Origin: Pollutibacter soli
Lineage (GTDB): Bacteria; Bacteroidota; Bacteroidia; Chitinophagales; Chitinophagaceae
NCBI GenBank assembly: GCA_029269725.1
Contig: JARJHS010000002.1
Location: 558,001-622,000 of the forward strand
DNA length: 64,000 nt
Direction: 5' to 3'
The stretch's first letter is position 1; the number at the start of each line of letters is the position of its first letter. A program made the position numbers and the translations under genes. The notes beneath the pieces are model-generated. The model was not told the DNA's origin. It ran no database searches and saw only the letters and a program-made list of their open reading frames with translations. This document shows, in pieces, positions 16,441 through 23,742 of the stretch.

Positions 16441-18396
16441 ATGGAAACAAAAATGCCATTGTGGTCCCCATCGGAAACATTGATCCGGGACTCCAACCTG
16501 AAACGATATATGCAATGGTTGGGAGAAAATTATGGACTGGCATTTGAAGATTATGATGGCTTGTGGAAATGGAGTACTGATGAGCCTGGTATTTTCTGGA
16601 AGACAATCGTCAAATGGTTTGATATATCATATGATGGCAACGATTCGGATGCCATTGTGTTGCCGGCAGATGGAATGATCGGCACAAAATGGTTTCCGGG
16701 AATGAAGTTGAATTATGCTGAGCATATTTTCAGAAATAAAAATGGCAGTGCGCCTGCAATAATTTATAAATCTGAACTAAAGGAGGAAAGCGAATTATCA
16801 TGGCATGATCTGGAGGAGAAAGTGGCTTCGCTTGCGTGGTGGATGACTGGACAGGGAATAAAAGCAGGTGATCGTGTTTGTGCAGTTTTGCCAAATATTC
16901 CTGAAGCAGTTATTGCATTTCTTGCAGCTAACAGTGTGGGTGCCGTGTGGAGCAGTTGTTCTCCGGACTTTGGCAATGCAAGTATCATAGACAGGTTTGA
17001 ACAGATACAGCCTTCTTTATTATTTATTTCAGATGGATATACTTATAATGGACAAATATTTGACAAGACTGCAGTTGTATCGGAATTAATTTCGGCAATT
17101 CCTTCATTGCAGACTACAGTCCTTGTTCCCTTCCTCAAGCCCGATTCCCGTGTGCCCGGTACAGTCGGCTGGGATGAAGTAGTAAGTTTTCACCATCAAA
17201 AAATTTCCTTCGCTCGTGTTCCGTTCAATGATCCTTTATGGGTTTTGTTTTCTTCTGGAACCACCGGTAAGCCAAAAGCAATTACACATTCAGTCGGAGG
17301 ATCGTTGATAGAGCATTTTAAAGCATTGAGTCTTCACCAGGATGTAAAATCTGGAGAAAGATATTTCTGGTACTCGACCACCGGATGGATGATGTGGAAT
17401 TATGCATTGGCTTCCATGCTATGCGGTACTACATTGGTCATTTATGAAGGTGCTGCGGGTTATCCCGATTTGCATCAGCTCTGGGACTATGCAGAGAAAG
17501 TCGGAGTGAATCATTTTGGTGGCGGCGCTGCATATTATATCGCTTGTATGAAATCGGGATTGCACTTTGCGCCTGATCATTTTCCTGACTTACGTACTAT
17601 CGGATCAACAGGCTCGCCACTTCCGCCAGAGGGATTTGAATGGATTTATTCCGGAATAAAAAAAGATGTATGGCTGATTTCCCTGAGTGGAGGTACTGAT
17701 ATATGCAGCTGTTTTGTTGGGGGTAATCCTTTGTCGCCGGTATACGCTGGTGAAATACAATGCAGATTACTCGGCTGTGATCTGGATTCTGTCGATGATT
17801 CCGGCAAACCTGTACGTGACACGTTGGGTGAGATGATTATTAAGAAACCCATGCCAAGTATGCCTGTATTCTTCTGGAATGATCCGGGAAACCAGAGATA
17901 TTTCAGCAGCTATTTTGAAAATTATCCCGGTATCTGGCGGCATGGTGATTGGATCTGCATCACGTCAAGAAACACCATCATAATCTATGGTCGTTCCGAC
18001 GCAACGCTGAATCGCGATGGTGTACGTATAGGTACAGCCGAAATTTACAGTGCTGTTGAAAGTCTGCCGGAAATTACCGACAGCCTCGTTGTGTGCGTCG
18101 AAAAACCCGGTGGCAGATATTATATGCCATTATTTGTTGTACTTAAAGAAGGCATTCAACTAACTAAGGAACTGAAACAAAAGATCAATTCAAAGCTTCG
18201 CAGTCAATACAGTCCCAGGCATGTGCCGGATGAAATACTGGAAATAAAAACGGTTCCTTATACCCTCAGTGGCAAGAAGATGGAAATGCCTGTAAAAAAA
18301 ATACTGATGGGGCAGGATTTTAAAAAAGTTGCTGTGCCAGGAACGATGAAGAATCCTGAATCGCTGATGCAGTTTAAAGACTTAACCATTGAGTAA
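16441..18396 (+). CDS. Acetoacetyl-CoA synthetase
   Basis: A 651-residue acyl-adenylate-forming enzyme that activates acetoacetate to acetoacetyl-CoA with ATP. The N-terminal ACAS-type domain (MPLWSPSETLIRDSNLKRYMQWL), the P-loop-like LFSSGTTGKPKAITHS (about 269-284), the WYSTTGWMMWN block, SGGTDICSCFVGG and the C-terminal YTLSGKKMEMPVKKIL (catalytic Lys) are present. The length and the GTDICSCF motif favour acetoacetate-CoA ligase over acetyl-CoA synthetase. Its last 15 bp overlap the end of the convergent RAYT gene. Confidence 0.92.
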   Translation: METKMPLWSPSETLIRDSNLKRYMQWLGENYGLAFEDYDGLWKWSTDEPGIFWKTIVKWFDISYDGNDSDAIVLPADGMIGTKWFPGMKLNYAEHIFRNKNGSAPAIIYKSELKEESELSWHDLEEKVASLAWWMTGQGIKAGDRVCAVLPNIPEAVIAFLAANSVGAVWSSCSPDFGNASIIDRFEQIQPSLLFISDGYTYNGQIFDKTAVVSELISAIPSLQTTVLVPFLKPDSRVPGTVGWDEVVSFHHQKISFARVPFNDPLWVLFSSGTTGKPKAITHSVGGSLIEHFKALSLHQDVKSGERYFWYSTTGWMMWNYALASMLCGTTLVIYEGAAGYPDLHQLWDYAEKVGVNHFGGGAAYYIACMKSGLHFAPDHFPDLRTIGSTGSPLPPEGFEWIYSGIKKDVWLISLSGGTDICSCFVGGNPLSPVYAGEIQCRLLGCDLDSVDDSGKPVRDTLGEMIIKKPMPSMPVFFWNDPGNQRYFSSYFENYPGIWRHGDWICITSRNTIIIYGRSDATLNRDGVRIGTAEIYSAVESLPEITDSLVVCVEKPGGRYYMPLFVVLKEGIQLTKELKQKINSKLRSQYSPRHVPDEILEIKTVPYTLSGKKMEMPVKKILMGQDFKKVAVPGTMKNPESLMQFKDLTIE

Positions 18397-19059
18397 AATC
18401 TCTGTTATTTCAAAATCAGGTATTTTTTCCGAATTATCGAAGATTAATTTTGAGGAAATCTTAGGTTCAGATTGAAAAATTTGAGCTATATCCGACAGTT
18501 CAAATTGCCTTGCAGAATTTAATATGTTCTCAATTGAACCTGGTTCGAGTATTTGTTTTGCAAGTTCCATATTACATATTCCGGAGTTTCTTTTACCGAT
18601 ATAGTCCCGCAGCGATGAATATTTCCAGTCTTCCACCTGACGCACAAGATTTCCTTTCCATGGATTTTGATGGATATAATTGAATGCTGTTAAACTGTAA
18701 TTGCCAGCATCATTCACCAAAGATTTGGCTCTTGTATGTTGTTGAAACAGATTGCCCGTCATTCTATATTTTGAGTTAATGCCTTTCGTGTATGAGCTCA
18801 GTAGTTTTCTGAATCCGTCTGACAGGTTTTGATATGGAATTCCTTTTTTGTTTACCGGAGCCACAGAAAGTTCATTGGCATGTATCAAAAAATGAAAATG
18901 ATTTGGCATCAGGCACCAGGCCAGGATGTCGCAACATGGAACAAGATGCTTCTTCATTTTCCGAACGAAGTATTCGTAATTATCCAGTTCGAAAAATATT
19001 TTCTGTTTCTGATTTCCCCGATTGTAAATGTGATATAATTCGTTTTTCAAATAATGCAT
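18382..19059 (-). CDS. REP-associated tyrosine transposase (RAYT, Y1/HUH family)
   Basis: A 225-residue protein from the ATG at 19059 (MHYLKNELYHIYNRGNQKQKIF). It has the Y1-transposase hallmarks: YHIYNRG, the HUH motif in CLMPNHFHFLIH (about 49-60), the GNLFQQHTRAKSL segment and the catalytic Tyr in AFNYIHQNPWKGNLV (about 147-160). Such proteins nick and join single-stranded DNA at REP palindromes and are usually single-copy domesticated genes. A perfect 36-bp palindrome begins 17 bp upstream of its start. The C-terminus overlaps the acetoacetyl-CoA synthetase gene by 15 bp, which suggests that insertion or gene drift placed it there. Confidence 0.92.
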   Translation of the reverse strand: MHYLKNELYHIYNRGNQKQKIFFELDNYEYFVRKMKKHLVPCCDILAWCLMPNHFHFLIHANELSVAPVNKKGIPYQNLSDGFRKLLSSYTKGINSKYRMTGNLFQQHTRAKSLVNDAGNYSLTAFNYIHQNPWKGNLVRQVEDWKYSSLRDYIGKRNSGICNMELAKQILEPGSIENILNSARQFELSDIAQIFQSEPKISSKLIFDNSEKIPDFEITEILLNG

Positions 19060-19075
19060 TTTCAAAATTTTTGCG

Positions 19076-19111
19076 CCAGGTATCCGATACTTGCAAGTAT
19101 CGGATACCTGG
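19076..19111. repeat. Perfect 36-bp palindrome, REP-like, copy 1
   Basis: Half-site CCAGGTATCCGATACTTG followed exactly by its reverse complement. Each arm contains its own small palindrome (GTATC-C-GATAC), and the centre is TTGCAA. The identical 36 bp recurs at 45781-45816 in opposite orientation. The flanks are also related: AAATTTTTGCG before this copy versus AAATTTTTTCG for the other, and CTTTCA shortly after both. It lies immediately upstream of the RAYT gene, as expected for a REP element and its transposase. Confidence 0.85.
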
Positions 19112-19213
19112 GGGCTTTCAGCAATTTCGGATGCATTTTTTTCGAAAACAAGTGTAAAACCTCAGCTGGAAGAAGAATAAAACTTTGGGTAGATGGCTAT
19201 TTCACGCGGGAAT

Positions 19214-20068
19214 TCAGAACTTCTCTTCCGCACCAAGTCCAAACAGAGCAAAATCAAACCTGACCGGATCTTTAGGATCAAATCGTTTCAGCGTTTCCGT
19301 TAGTGCGATAGCTGCGGCCCAATCAGTTTGTTCTCGTTTAATCAATCCAAATCTTTTGGCAACTCTCGCAACATGTACATCCAGCGGACAAACCAGCTGC
19401 GAAGGCTGAAGCGAGTGCCATATTCCGAAATCAACATTATTCTTATCATACCTTACCATCCAACGCAGGAACATGCTGAGCCTTTTGCATGCAGAATTTT
19501 TCGCCGGAGTTGATATGTGTTTTCTGGTACGTTTTGGAGAATCGGCGATGGAGAAAAAGTAATTGAAGAAGTTCCGTAACACATCCTCTGTTGATGAATG
19601 ATCAGCCCTCAACCCAATGGTGAAAGCAGTTTCCAATGTTGGAAATTCCGGATTGAATTTTATAAGTTCTATATTGGCATTATATCGGAGACTTCCTGAA
19701 TAATGTCCCTGCAAAAATTCGATGAAGTAATAAAGATCTTCGGAATTAAAAGTCCTGTGTTTGAACGAACCCATCGCCTTTAAATCACTATCACGGTGAT
19801 TGAGTACAAAATCATACGGACTGTCATCCATAAGTTTCATTAACTCTTTTGATTTTGCGATGATCGTTTTGCGATTTCCCCAGGCAAAAAGGGCAGCAAA
19901 AAACCCGGCGATTTCAATATCCTGCTGCAAGGAAAAAGTGTGAGGCACTGATATCGGATCGGCTAAAATGAATTCAGGACGATTGTACTCGTCAGCTTTT
20001 CGATGAAGAAATTCTTCCAGGCGCGATTGTTCGTCTTTACGTTTGTATCGTTGTGTTGCTGAAACCAT
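19214..20068 (-). CDS. TIGR02757 (DUF2400) family protein
   Basis: A 284-residue cytosolic protein of a Bacteroidota-typical family. Recognisable segments include FFAALFAWGNRKTIIAKSKELM (about 55-76), SACKRLSMFLRWMVR and CPLDVHVARVAKRFGL, followed by a helical C-terminus (RFDFALFGLGAEEKF). The family resembles helix-hairpin-helix DNA-glycosylase-like folds, but no function is established. Its ATG at 20068 touches the TGA of yidD (TGATG), so it is translationally coupled to the rnpA-yidD group. Confidence 0.88.
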   Translation of the reverse strand: MVSATQRYKRKDEQSRLEEFLHRKADEYNRPEFILADPISVPHTFSLQQDIEIAGFFAALFAWGNRKTIIAKSKELMKLMDDSPYDFVLNHRDSDLKAMGSFKHRTFNSEDLYYFIEFLQGHYSGSLRYNANIELIKFNPEFPTLETAFTIGLRADHSSTEDVLRNFFNYFFSIADSPKRTRKHISTPAKNSACKRLSMFLRWMVRYDKNNVDFGIWHSLQPSQLVCPLDVHVARVAKRFGLIKREQTDWAAAIALTETLKRFDPKDPVRFDFALFGLGAEEKF

Positions 20069-20325
20069 CAGGGAACAGGGTCATATCCGCTACCGCCCCA
20101 GGGATGGCAGCGTGCAATTCTTCTTACGGTTAACCAGGTTCCCCTGATCAATCCATGTTTTTTTAATGCTTCGACTCCATAAGCAGAACAGCTGGGCTCA
20201 AACCTGCACTTGGGACCAAGGATAGGAGAGATGATCAGCTGATACAAACGTATGAGCAGAATGAAGGGATATGCAAGTATCCGCAAGAGTTGTTGTAAAA
20301 ATGAATTTGATGTTTGCTCAGGCAT
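20068..20325 (-). CDS. yidD: YidD, membrane protein insertion efficiency factor
   Basis: An 85-residue protein with an N-terminal amphipathic/hydrophobic stretch ([22 protein letters not shown]) and the conserved [21 protein letters not shown] and [17 protein letters not shown] blocks. It sits at the inner face of the cytoplasmic membrane and assists YidC-mediated insertion. The start overlaps the end of rnpA by 8 bp, the usual rpmH-rnpA-yidD arrangement. Confidence 0.96.
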   Translation of the reverse strand: MPEQTSNSFLQQLLRILAYPFILLIRLYQLIISPILGPKCRFEPSCSAYGVEALKKHGLIRGTWLTVRRIARCHPWGGSGYDPVP

Positions 20326-20725
20326 GATCGGTAATCACTGATTCCAGCTGTTGCAAAATTAGGTTCATTTTAGCCGAGATATTTGTTAATTGACCGATCT
20401 CTTTTGCGGTGAAAATGAAAAAAACATGCAGCTGCCATCCTTTTTCCTGGAACAGACTTTTTAGTTGTAAAGATTGAAGCCGGTAAGATTCGCGGATACA
20501 ACGTTTGATCCTGTTCCTGTCAACCGCACTTTTGAAATACTTGTTCCTAACACCGGCACCCATTAATACCGGCACCGTTTTGCTACTGTCGCTATCGATT
20601 CGATGAAGTGTATAGTAAGCCAGCAATGGGGAAATGTTCAGCTTTTTTCCTTTGCTGAAAAGAGCTGAAATCGCCTTGCGACTTTTCAGTCGTTCATGTT
20701 TTCCTAAAGTGAATTTCCGGTTCAA
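20318..20725 (-). CDS. rnpA: Ribonuclease P protein component
   Basis: A 135-residue basic protein that binds the RNase P RNA and helps mature tRNA 5' ends. The N-terminal [19 protein letters not shown] and the RNR motif [15 protein letters not shown] are clear. No ATG precedes the conserved N-terminus in frame: translation apparently begins at TTG (20725, [10 protein letters not shown]). It lies 90 bp downstream of rpmH and overlaps yidD by 8 bp. Confidence 0.95.
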   Translation of the reverse strand: MNRKFTLGKHERLKSRKAISALFSKGKKLNISPLLAYYTLHRIDSDSSKTVPVLMGAGVRNKYFKSAVDRNRIKRCIRESYRLQSLQLKSLFQEKGWQLHVFFIFTAKEIGQLTNISAKMNLILQQLESVITDHA

Positions 20726-20815
20726 AGATGGAAGGTTACTATCAACAAAAATAGCTCCTGCCGCAAGGCCGAGCTATTCAATTATTTCTTTCAGCAGTAT
20801 GCTGATACCGCCGGA

Positions 20816-20971
20816 TTATTTCTGCTTGTTCTCGCTGGAAACCGTGAGTTTTTTACGGCCTTTCCTGCGCCTGCTCGCCAATACCTTGCGGCCATTCGCT
20901 GTAGCCATACGTTTACGGAATCCATGAACGCTTTTACGGCGGCGACGATGCGGTTGAAATGTACGTTTCAT
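20816..20971 (-). CDS. rpmH: 50S ribosomal protein L34
   Basis: A 51-residue very basic protein of the large ribosomal subunit. It starts at the ATG at 20971 ([20 protein letters not shown]); the longer frame upstream (to 21034) is not part of L34. The C-terminal extension [12 protein letters not shown] is typical of Bacteroidota. It heads the rpmH-rnpA-yidD group; a TACCTTTG box lies at 21073-21080 on its strand. Confidence 0.96.
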   Translation of the reverse strand: MKRTFQPHRRRRKSVHGFRKRMATANGRKVLASRRRKGRKKLTVSSENKQK

Positions 20972-21072
20972 AATATTTTCTTTTTCACTTTTTCTGAAAT
21001 ACGAACCGGGAGAAGCGGTCCAGGTTTCAATCATCTACAGGTCACCACACCCGTAAATTTGTGAAAGGACGG

Positions 21073-21080
21073 CAAAGGTA
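21073..21080 (-). promoter_or_regulatory. Candidate -7 box (TACCTTTG) of rpmH
   Basis: The plus strand reads CAAAGGTA. It matches TAnnTTTG on the minus strand, about 100 bp upstream of the rpmH ATG, implying a leader of roughly 95 nt. The -33 position reads TTC rather than TTG. Confidence 0.4.
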
Positions 21081-21147
21081 AGGAAATATAGCTAAGCATG
21101 GAAGGTTTTTTTCAAATGATTTAAAACCATCTTTTCAAGTGAAACCC

Positions 21148-21999
21148 TCAGAAATGCTGCACTTCCACATGTTTTGAAATGACCTTTTCGCCGAAAAACA
21201 CACTGGCCTGGCGATCAAAATCTTCTGGCGAATCCGTAGTAAAAAAGCTGCGTTTCCCTTCAATTGTAGTAAAATTCAACCTCTTGTTCATCTCCTGATG
21301 ACGCCGTAGATAGTCCTGCAGGCTCCTGGCAACAATTTCACCTTGCGGGATCACCCGCATACCCTCAGGAACATTTTCGATAATCTTGGGTAACAGCAAA
21401 GGATAATGTGTACAGGCAAGTAAAATGGTATCTATTTCATCTGACTTTTGAAGTAATTCACCGATCGATTTCTTTACAAAATAATCCGCTCCCGGCTGAT
21501 CATATTCCTGATTTTCAACGATGGGAACCCACATCGGGCAAGCCTGCTGAAAGACATTTACGTGCGGGAAGAATTTATTAATTTCTATCAGGTAAGAATC
21601 CGATTGCACTGTTCCCCGGGTTCCCAGCACTCCGATCTTTTTGGAATGTGTGTACTCCCCAATAATTTCAGCAGTAGGTCTGATTACGCCAAGCACTCTC
21701 TTGTCGGGCGCAATGTTGGGAAGATCATTCTGTTGAATTGTTCTGAGAGCTTTTGCAGATGCAGTATTACATGCAAGAATAACCAGTGGACAACCCTGCT
21801 CAAAAAACCAACGCACGCATTCCAGAGTGTAATGATAAACCGTATCAAAAGATCTGGGCCCGTAAGGCGCGCGGGCATTATCACCAAGATATATATAGTC
21901 ATATTCTGGTAATACACTTACGATCTCTTTCATCACTGTCAGGCCGCCGTAACCAGAATCAAAAATTCCGATAGGGCCGCCAGAACGTGTTTCAGTCAT
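21148..21999 (-). CDS. murI: Glutamate racemase
   Basis: A 283-residue cytosolic enzyme that makes D-glutamate for peptidoglycan. The two catalytic Cys blocks are VILACNTASAKAL (about 75-87) and ILLACTHYPLLLPKI, and the N-terminal IGIFDSGYGGLTVMKE and GDNARAPYG are intact. It is the last gene of a minus-strand series with ompH, bamA and uppS upstream, but about 600 bp of non-coding sequence separates it from ompH. Confidence 0.96.
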   Translation of the reverse strand: MTETRSGGPIGIFDSGYGGLTVMKEIVSVLPEYDYIYLGDNARAPYGPRSFDTVYHYTLECVRWFFEQGCPLVILACNTASAKALRTIQQNDLPNIAPDKRVLGVIRPTAEIIGEYTHSKKIGVLGTRGTVQSDSYLIEINKFFPHVNVFQQACPMWVPIVENQEYDQPGADYFVKKSIGELLQKSDEIDTILLACTHYPLLLPKIIENVPEGMRVIPQGEIVARSLQDYLRRHQEMNKRLNFTTIEGKRSFFTTDSPEDFDRQASVFFGEKVISKHVEVQHF

Positions 22000-22542
22000 T
22001 CAGTTTTTTTGTAAAATTAAATGTAATAGGAGAATACAGGATACAGAATATGGAATACAGAACACAGGGGAGCAACAGAAAACAGAAAGAGAAACTTAAG
22101 GAAACAATACAGGTTGCTGAATACAGAATACTGGAAGAGGCGAAAACTGAAAACCGGAACAATCAGCGATTTACAAATAACAACCGAAAACTGGCTGTTT
22201 CAGACAACCAACATCATCAACAGAAAACAGAAAATCACTAAGAAATATCTGCCGACAGCTGCCTCAGTATCGTAACAGAAAACGGTAACACAAACTTCAG
22301 GTTAACTGTATAGTATCTGTTGCCACCACAATGCTGTAGGGGCTTGCCACCTCTTTGATTAATTGCTTAGTACCTGTTGCCCGCTGCTTATTCGAAATTG
22401 AAAACAGGAACTGAAAACAGGATGAAAATAAAAAACGACCGCTATATCTGGACAGCCTTCATCAGGTCTGATAACTGACAACCAGTATTAACAAAAGAAA
22501 TGCACTTATTCTCCTGCCTCCAATCACCTGCCTCTTGCCTAA
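22000..22542. repeat. Long non-coding spacer rich in ACAGAATACAG / GAAAACAG repeats
   Basis: Over half a kilobase with no credible gene. From 22027 to about 22240 it is made of degenerate repeats such as AATACAGGATACAGAATATGG, ACAGAACACAGG and AACAGAAAACAGAAAGAG; further GAAAACAGG units occur near 22400-22420. At 22513-22542 a reverse-orientation copy of the GGCAAGAGGCAGG family appears (CCTGCCTC...CCTGCCTCTTGCCT). The short open frame on the plus strand merely reads through the repeat. Confidence 0.6.
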
Positions 22543-22567
22543 TAAAAAAGCCGGCTCAAGGCCGGCT
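22543..22567 (-). terminator. Intrinsic terminator of the ompH gene
   Basis: Stem AGCCGGC / GCCGGCT (7 bp) with a 5-nt loop (22549-22567), followed on the minus strand by a T-run (22543-22548). It lies 28 bp beyond the stop of the ompH gene at 22595. Confidence 0.85.
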
Positions 22568-22594
22568 CACTGAATATAATCGAGGTTGAACTAA

Positions 22595-23128
22595 CTATTT
22601 TACACCAGCTGGTTTAGGAGCTGTAGTGGCCACGCCAAGCTTCTTTTTCACCAATGGAAGAAGATCATCGCCGTCAGGAAATACCAGCAAAGCTTCTTTA
22701 CGGAAAACATAAGTAAATCCGTTGGTCTTGGCTACATCACTGATCAGGGAATTGGCTTTCTGTGCAACAGGAGTCAGCAATTCTTCCTGTTTCTGTTGCA
22801 TCTGCTGTTGATATGATTGCTCATAACCCTGGAGGTCTACGAGTAATTTTTTCATTTTGTCTTTCTGCGCATTTTTAACGGCAGGTGACCATTTCAGTGA
22901 GTCAGCTTTAATTGTACTATCCAGGCGATTGAGCTCCTGTACAGTCGAAGCATAGTTGATTTGCAAAGAGCTGTCAAACTGGGCCATGTCAGCCATTGCT
23001 TTTTTATATTCCGGCATCAGCTGAACAACTTCGTCTACGCTGATGAATGCAGTTTTTGTTTGTGCAGAAAGTTGGCTGGCTGAAAACAATCCCATCATCA
23101 TCACGGCCAGGAATGCTACTCTTTTCAT
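22595..23128 (-). CDS. OmpH/Skp-family periplasmic chaperone (second copy)
   Basis: A 177-residue protein with a signal peptide (MKRVAFLAVMMMGLFSASQLSAQ). A helical coiled-coil body follows (ALA-rich, KDKMKKLLVDLQGYEQSYQQQMQQKQEEL), ending in a conserved YVFRKEALLVFPDGDDLLPLVKKKLG tail. Skp-like proteins hold unfolded outer-membrane proteins in the periplasm and pass them to BamA. It lies 71 bp after a paralogous ompH gene that itself follows bamA. A strong terminator ends the unit. Confidence 0.92.
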   Translation of the reverse strand: MKRVAFLAVMMMGLFSASQLSAQTKTAFISVDEVVQLMPEYKKAMADMAQFDSSLQINYASTVQELNRLDSTIKADSLKWSPAVKNAQKDKMKKLLVDLQGYEQSYQQQMQQKQEELLTPVAQKANSLISDVAKTNGFTYVFRKEALLVFPDGDDLLPLVKKKLGVATTAPKPAGVK

Positions 23129-23199
23129 TTGTTTTTTGTTTTGAATTTTATAGTTGTTAGGGATGACTATCGCGTTGTATGCCTTAACCTGTTTTGCGT

Positions 23200-23709
23200 T
23201 TATTTAACACCCAATTCCCTCAGTATATCATCACTCTTGTCCAGTTTTGGGTCGGCAAAGATAACTGTAATTCCTTCACTTTTATCTAAAATAAAGTCGT
23301 ATTGCCTCGCAACGGCTATTTTTTGAACCGCATTGTACACCTTGTCCTGTATGGGTTTCACCAATTCCTGGCGCTTTCTAAACAGATCTCCCTCAAAACC
23401 AAACCTTTTCTTCTGCAGATCTCTTAACTCTTTCTCTTTGTTAAATAATTCGTCTTCTCTTTTTTTGCGAAGCTCATCGCTTAACATCACCTGCTCAGCC
23501 TCGAAATTTCTGTACATCTGGTCCAATTCTCCTTGTCTACCATCAATTTCTCTCTGCCACTGTGTACTGAATTCATCCAGCTTTTTCTGCGCTTCTTTAT
23601 AATCAGGGATTTTATCGAGTATATATTTTGTGTCGATAACCGCATATCTCTGTGCATTTACCTGGAATGCCAGGAAAAGAATTATGGCGGATAAAATGAT
23701 TTTTTTCAT
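23200..23709 (-). CDS. OmpH/Skp-family periplasmic chaperone (first copy)
   Basis: A 169-residue protein with a signal peptide (MKKIILSAIILFLAFQVNAQ), the family start RYAVIDTKYILDKIPDYKEAQKKL, a long charged coiled coil (about 40-130) and the C-terminal YDFILDKSEGITVIFADPKLD. It starts 33 bp after bamA. Two Skp-like chaperones in tandem behind bamA is the common arrangement in Bacteroidota and fits a role in outer-membrane protein assembly. Confidence 0.93.
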   Translation of the reverse strand: MKKIILSAIILFLAFQVNAQRYAVIDTKYILDKIPDYKEAQKKLDEFSTQWQREIDGRQGELDQMYRNFEAEQVMLSDELRKKREDELFNKEKELRDLQKKRFGFEGDLFRKRQELVKPIQDKVYNAVQKIAVARQYDFILDKSEGITVIFADPKLDKSDDILRELGVK

Positions 23710-23742
23710 ATGCGAGACATTTATGAGAATTTCAAAAAAGTC

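Noticed and set aside
16764-16988. Minus-strand frame inside acetoacetyl-CoA synthetase
   Set aside because: Shadow of a clear coding sequence.
20318-20725. TTG start of rnpA as evidence of a broken gene
   Set aside because: The conserved N-terminus begins right at the TTG and the rest is intact, so an alternative start codon is enough.
22027-22241. AACAG repeat tract considered as a CRISPR array
   Set aside because: Units are short and degenerate with no constant spacers, and there is no cas gene anywhere in the window.
22000-22241. Plus-strand 84-aa frame after murI
   Set aside because: Reads through degenerate repeats and gives a biased Gln/Asn/Lys-rich product; no coding signal.
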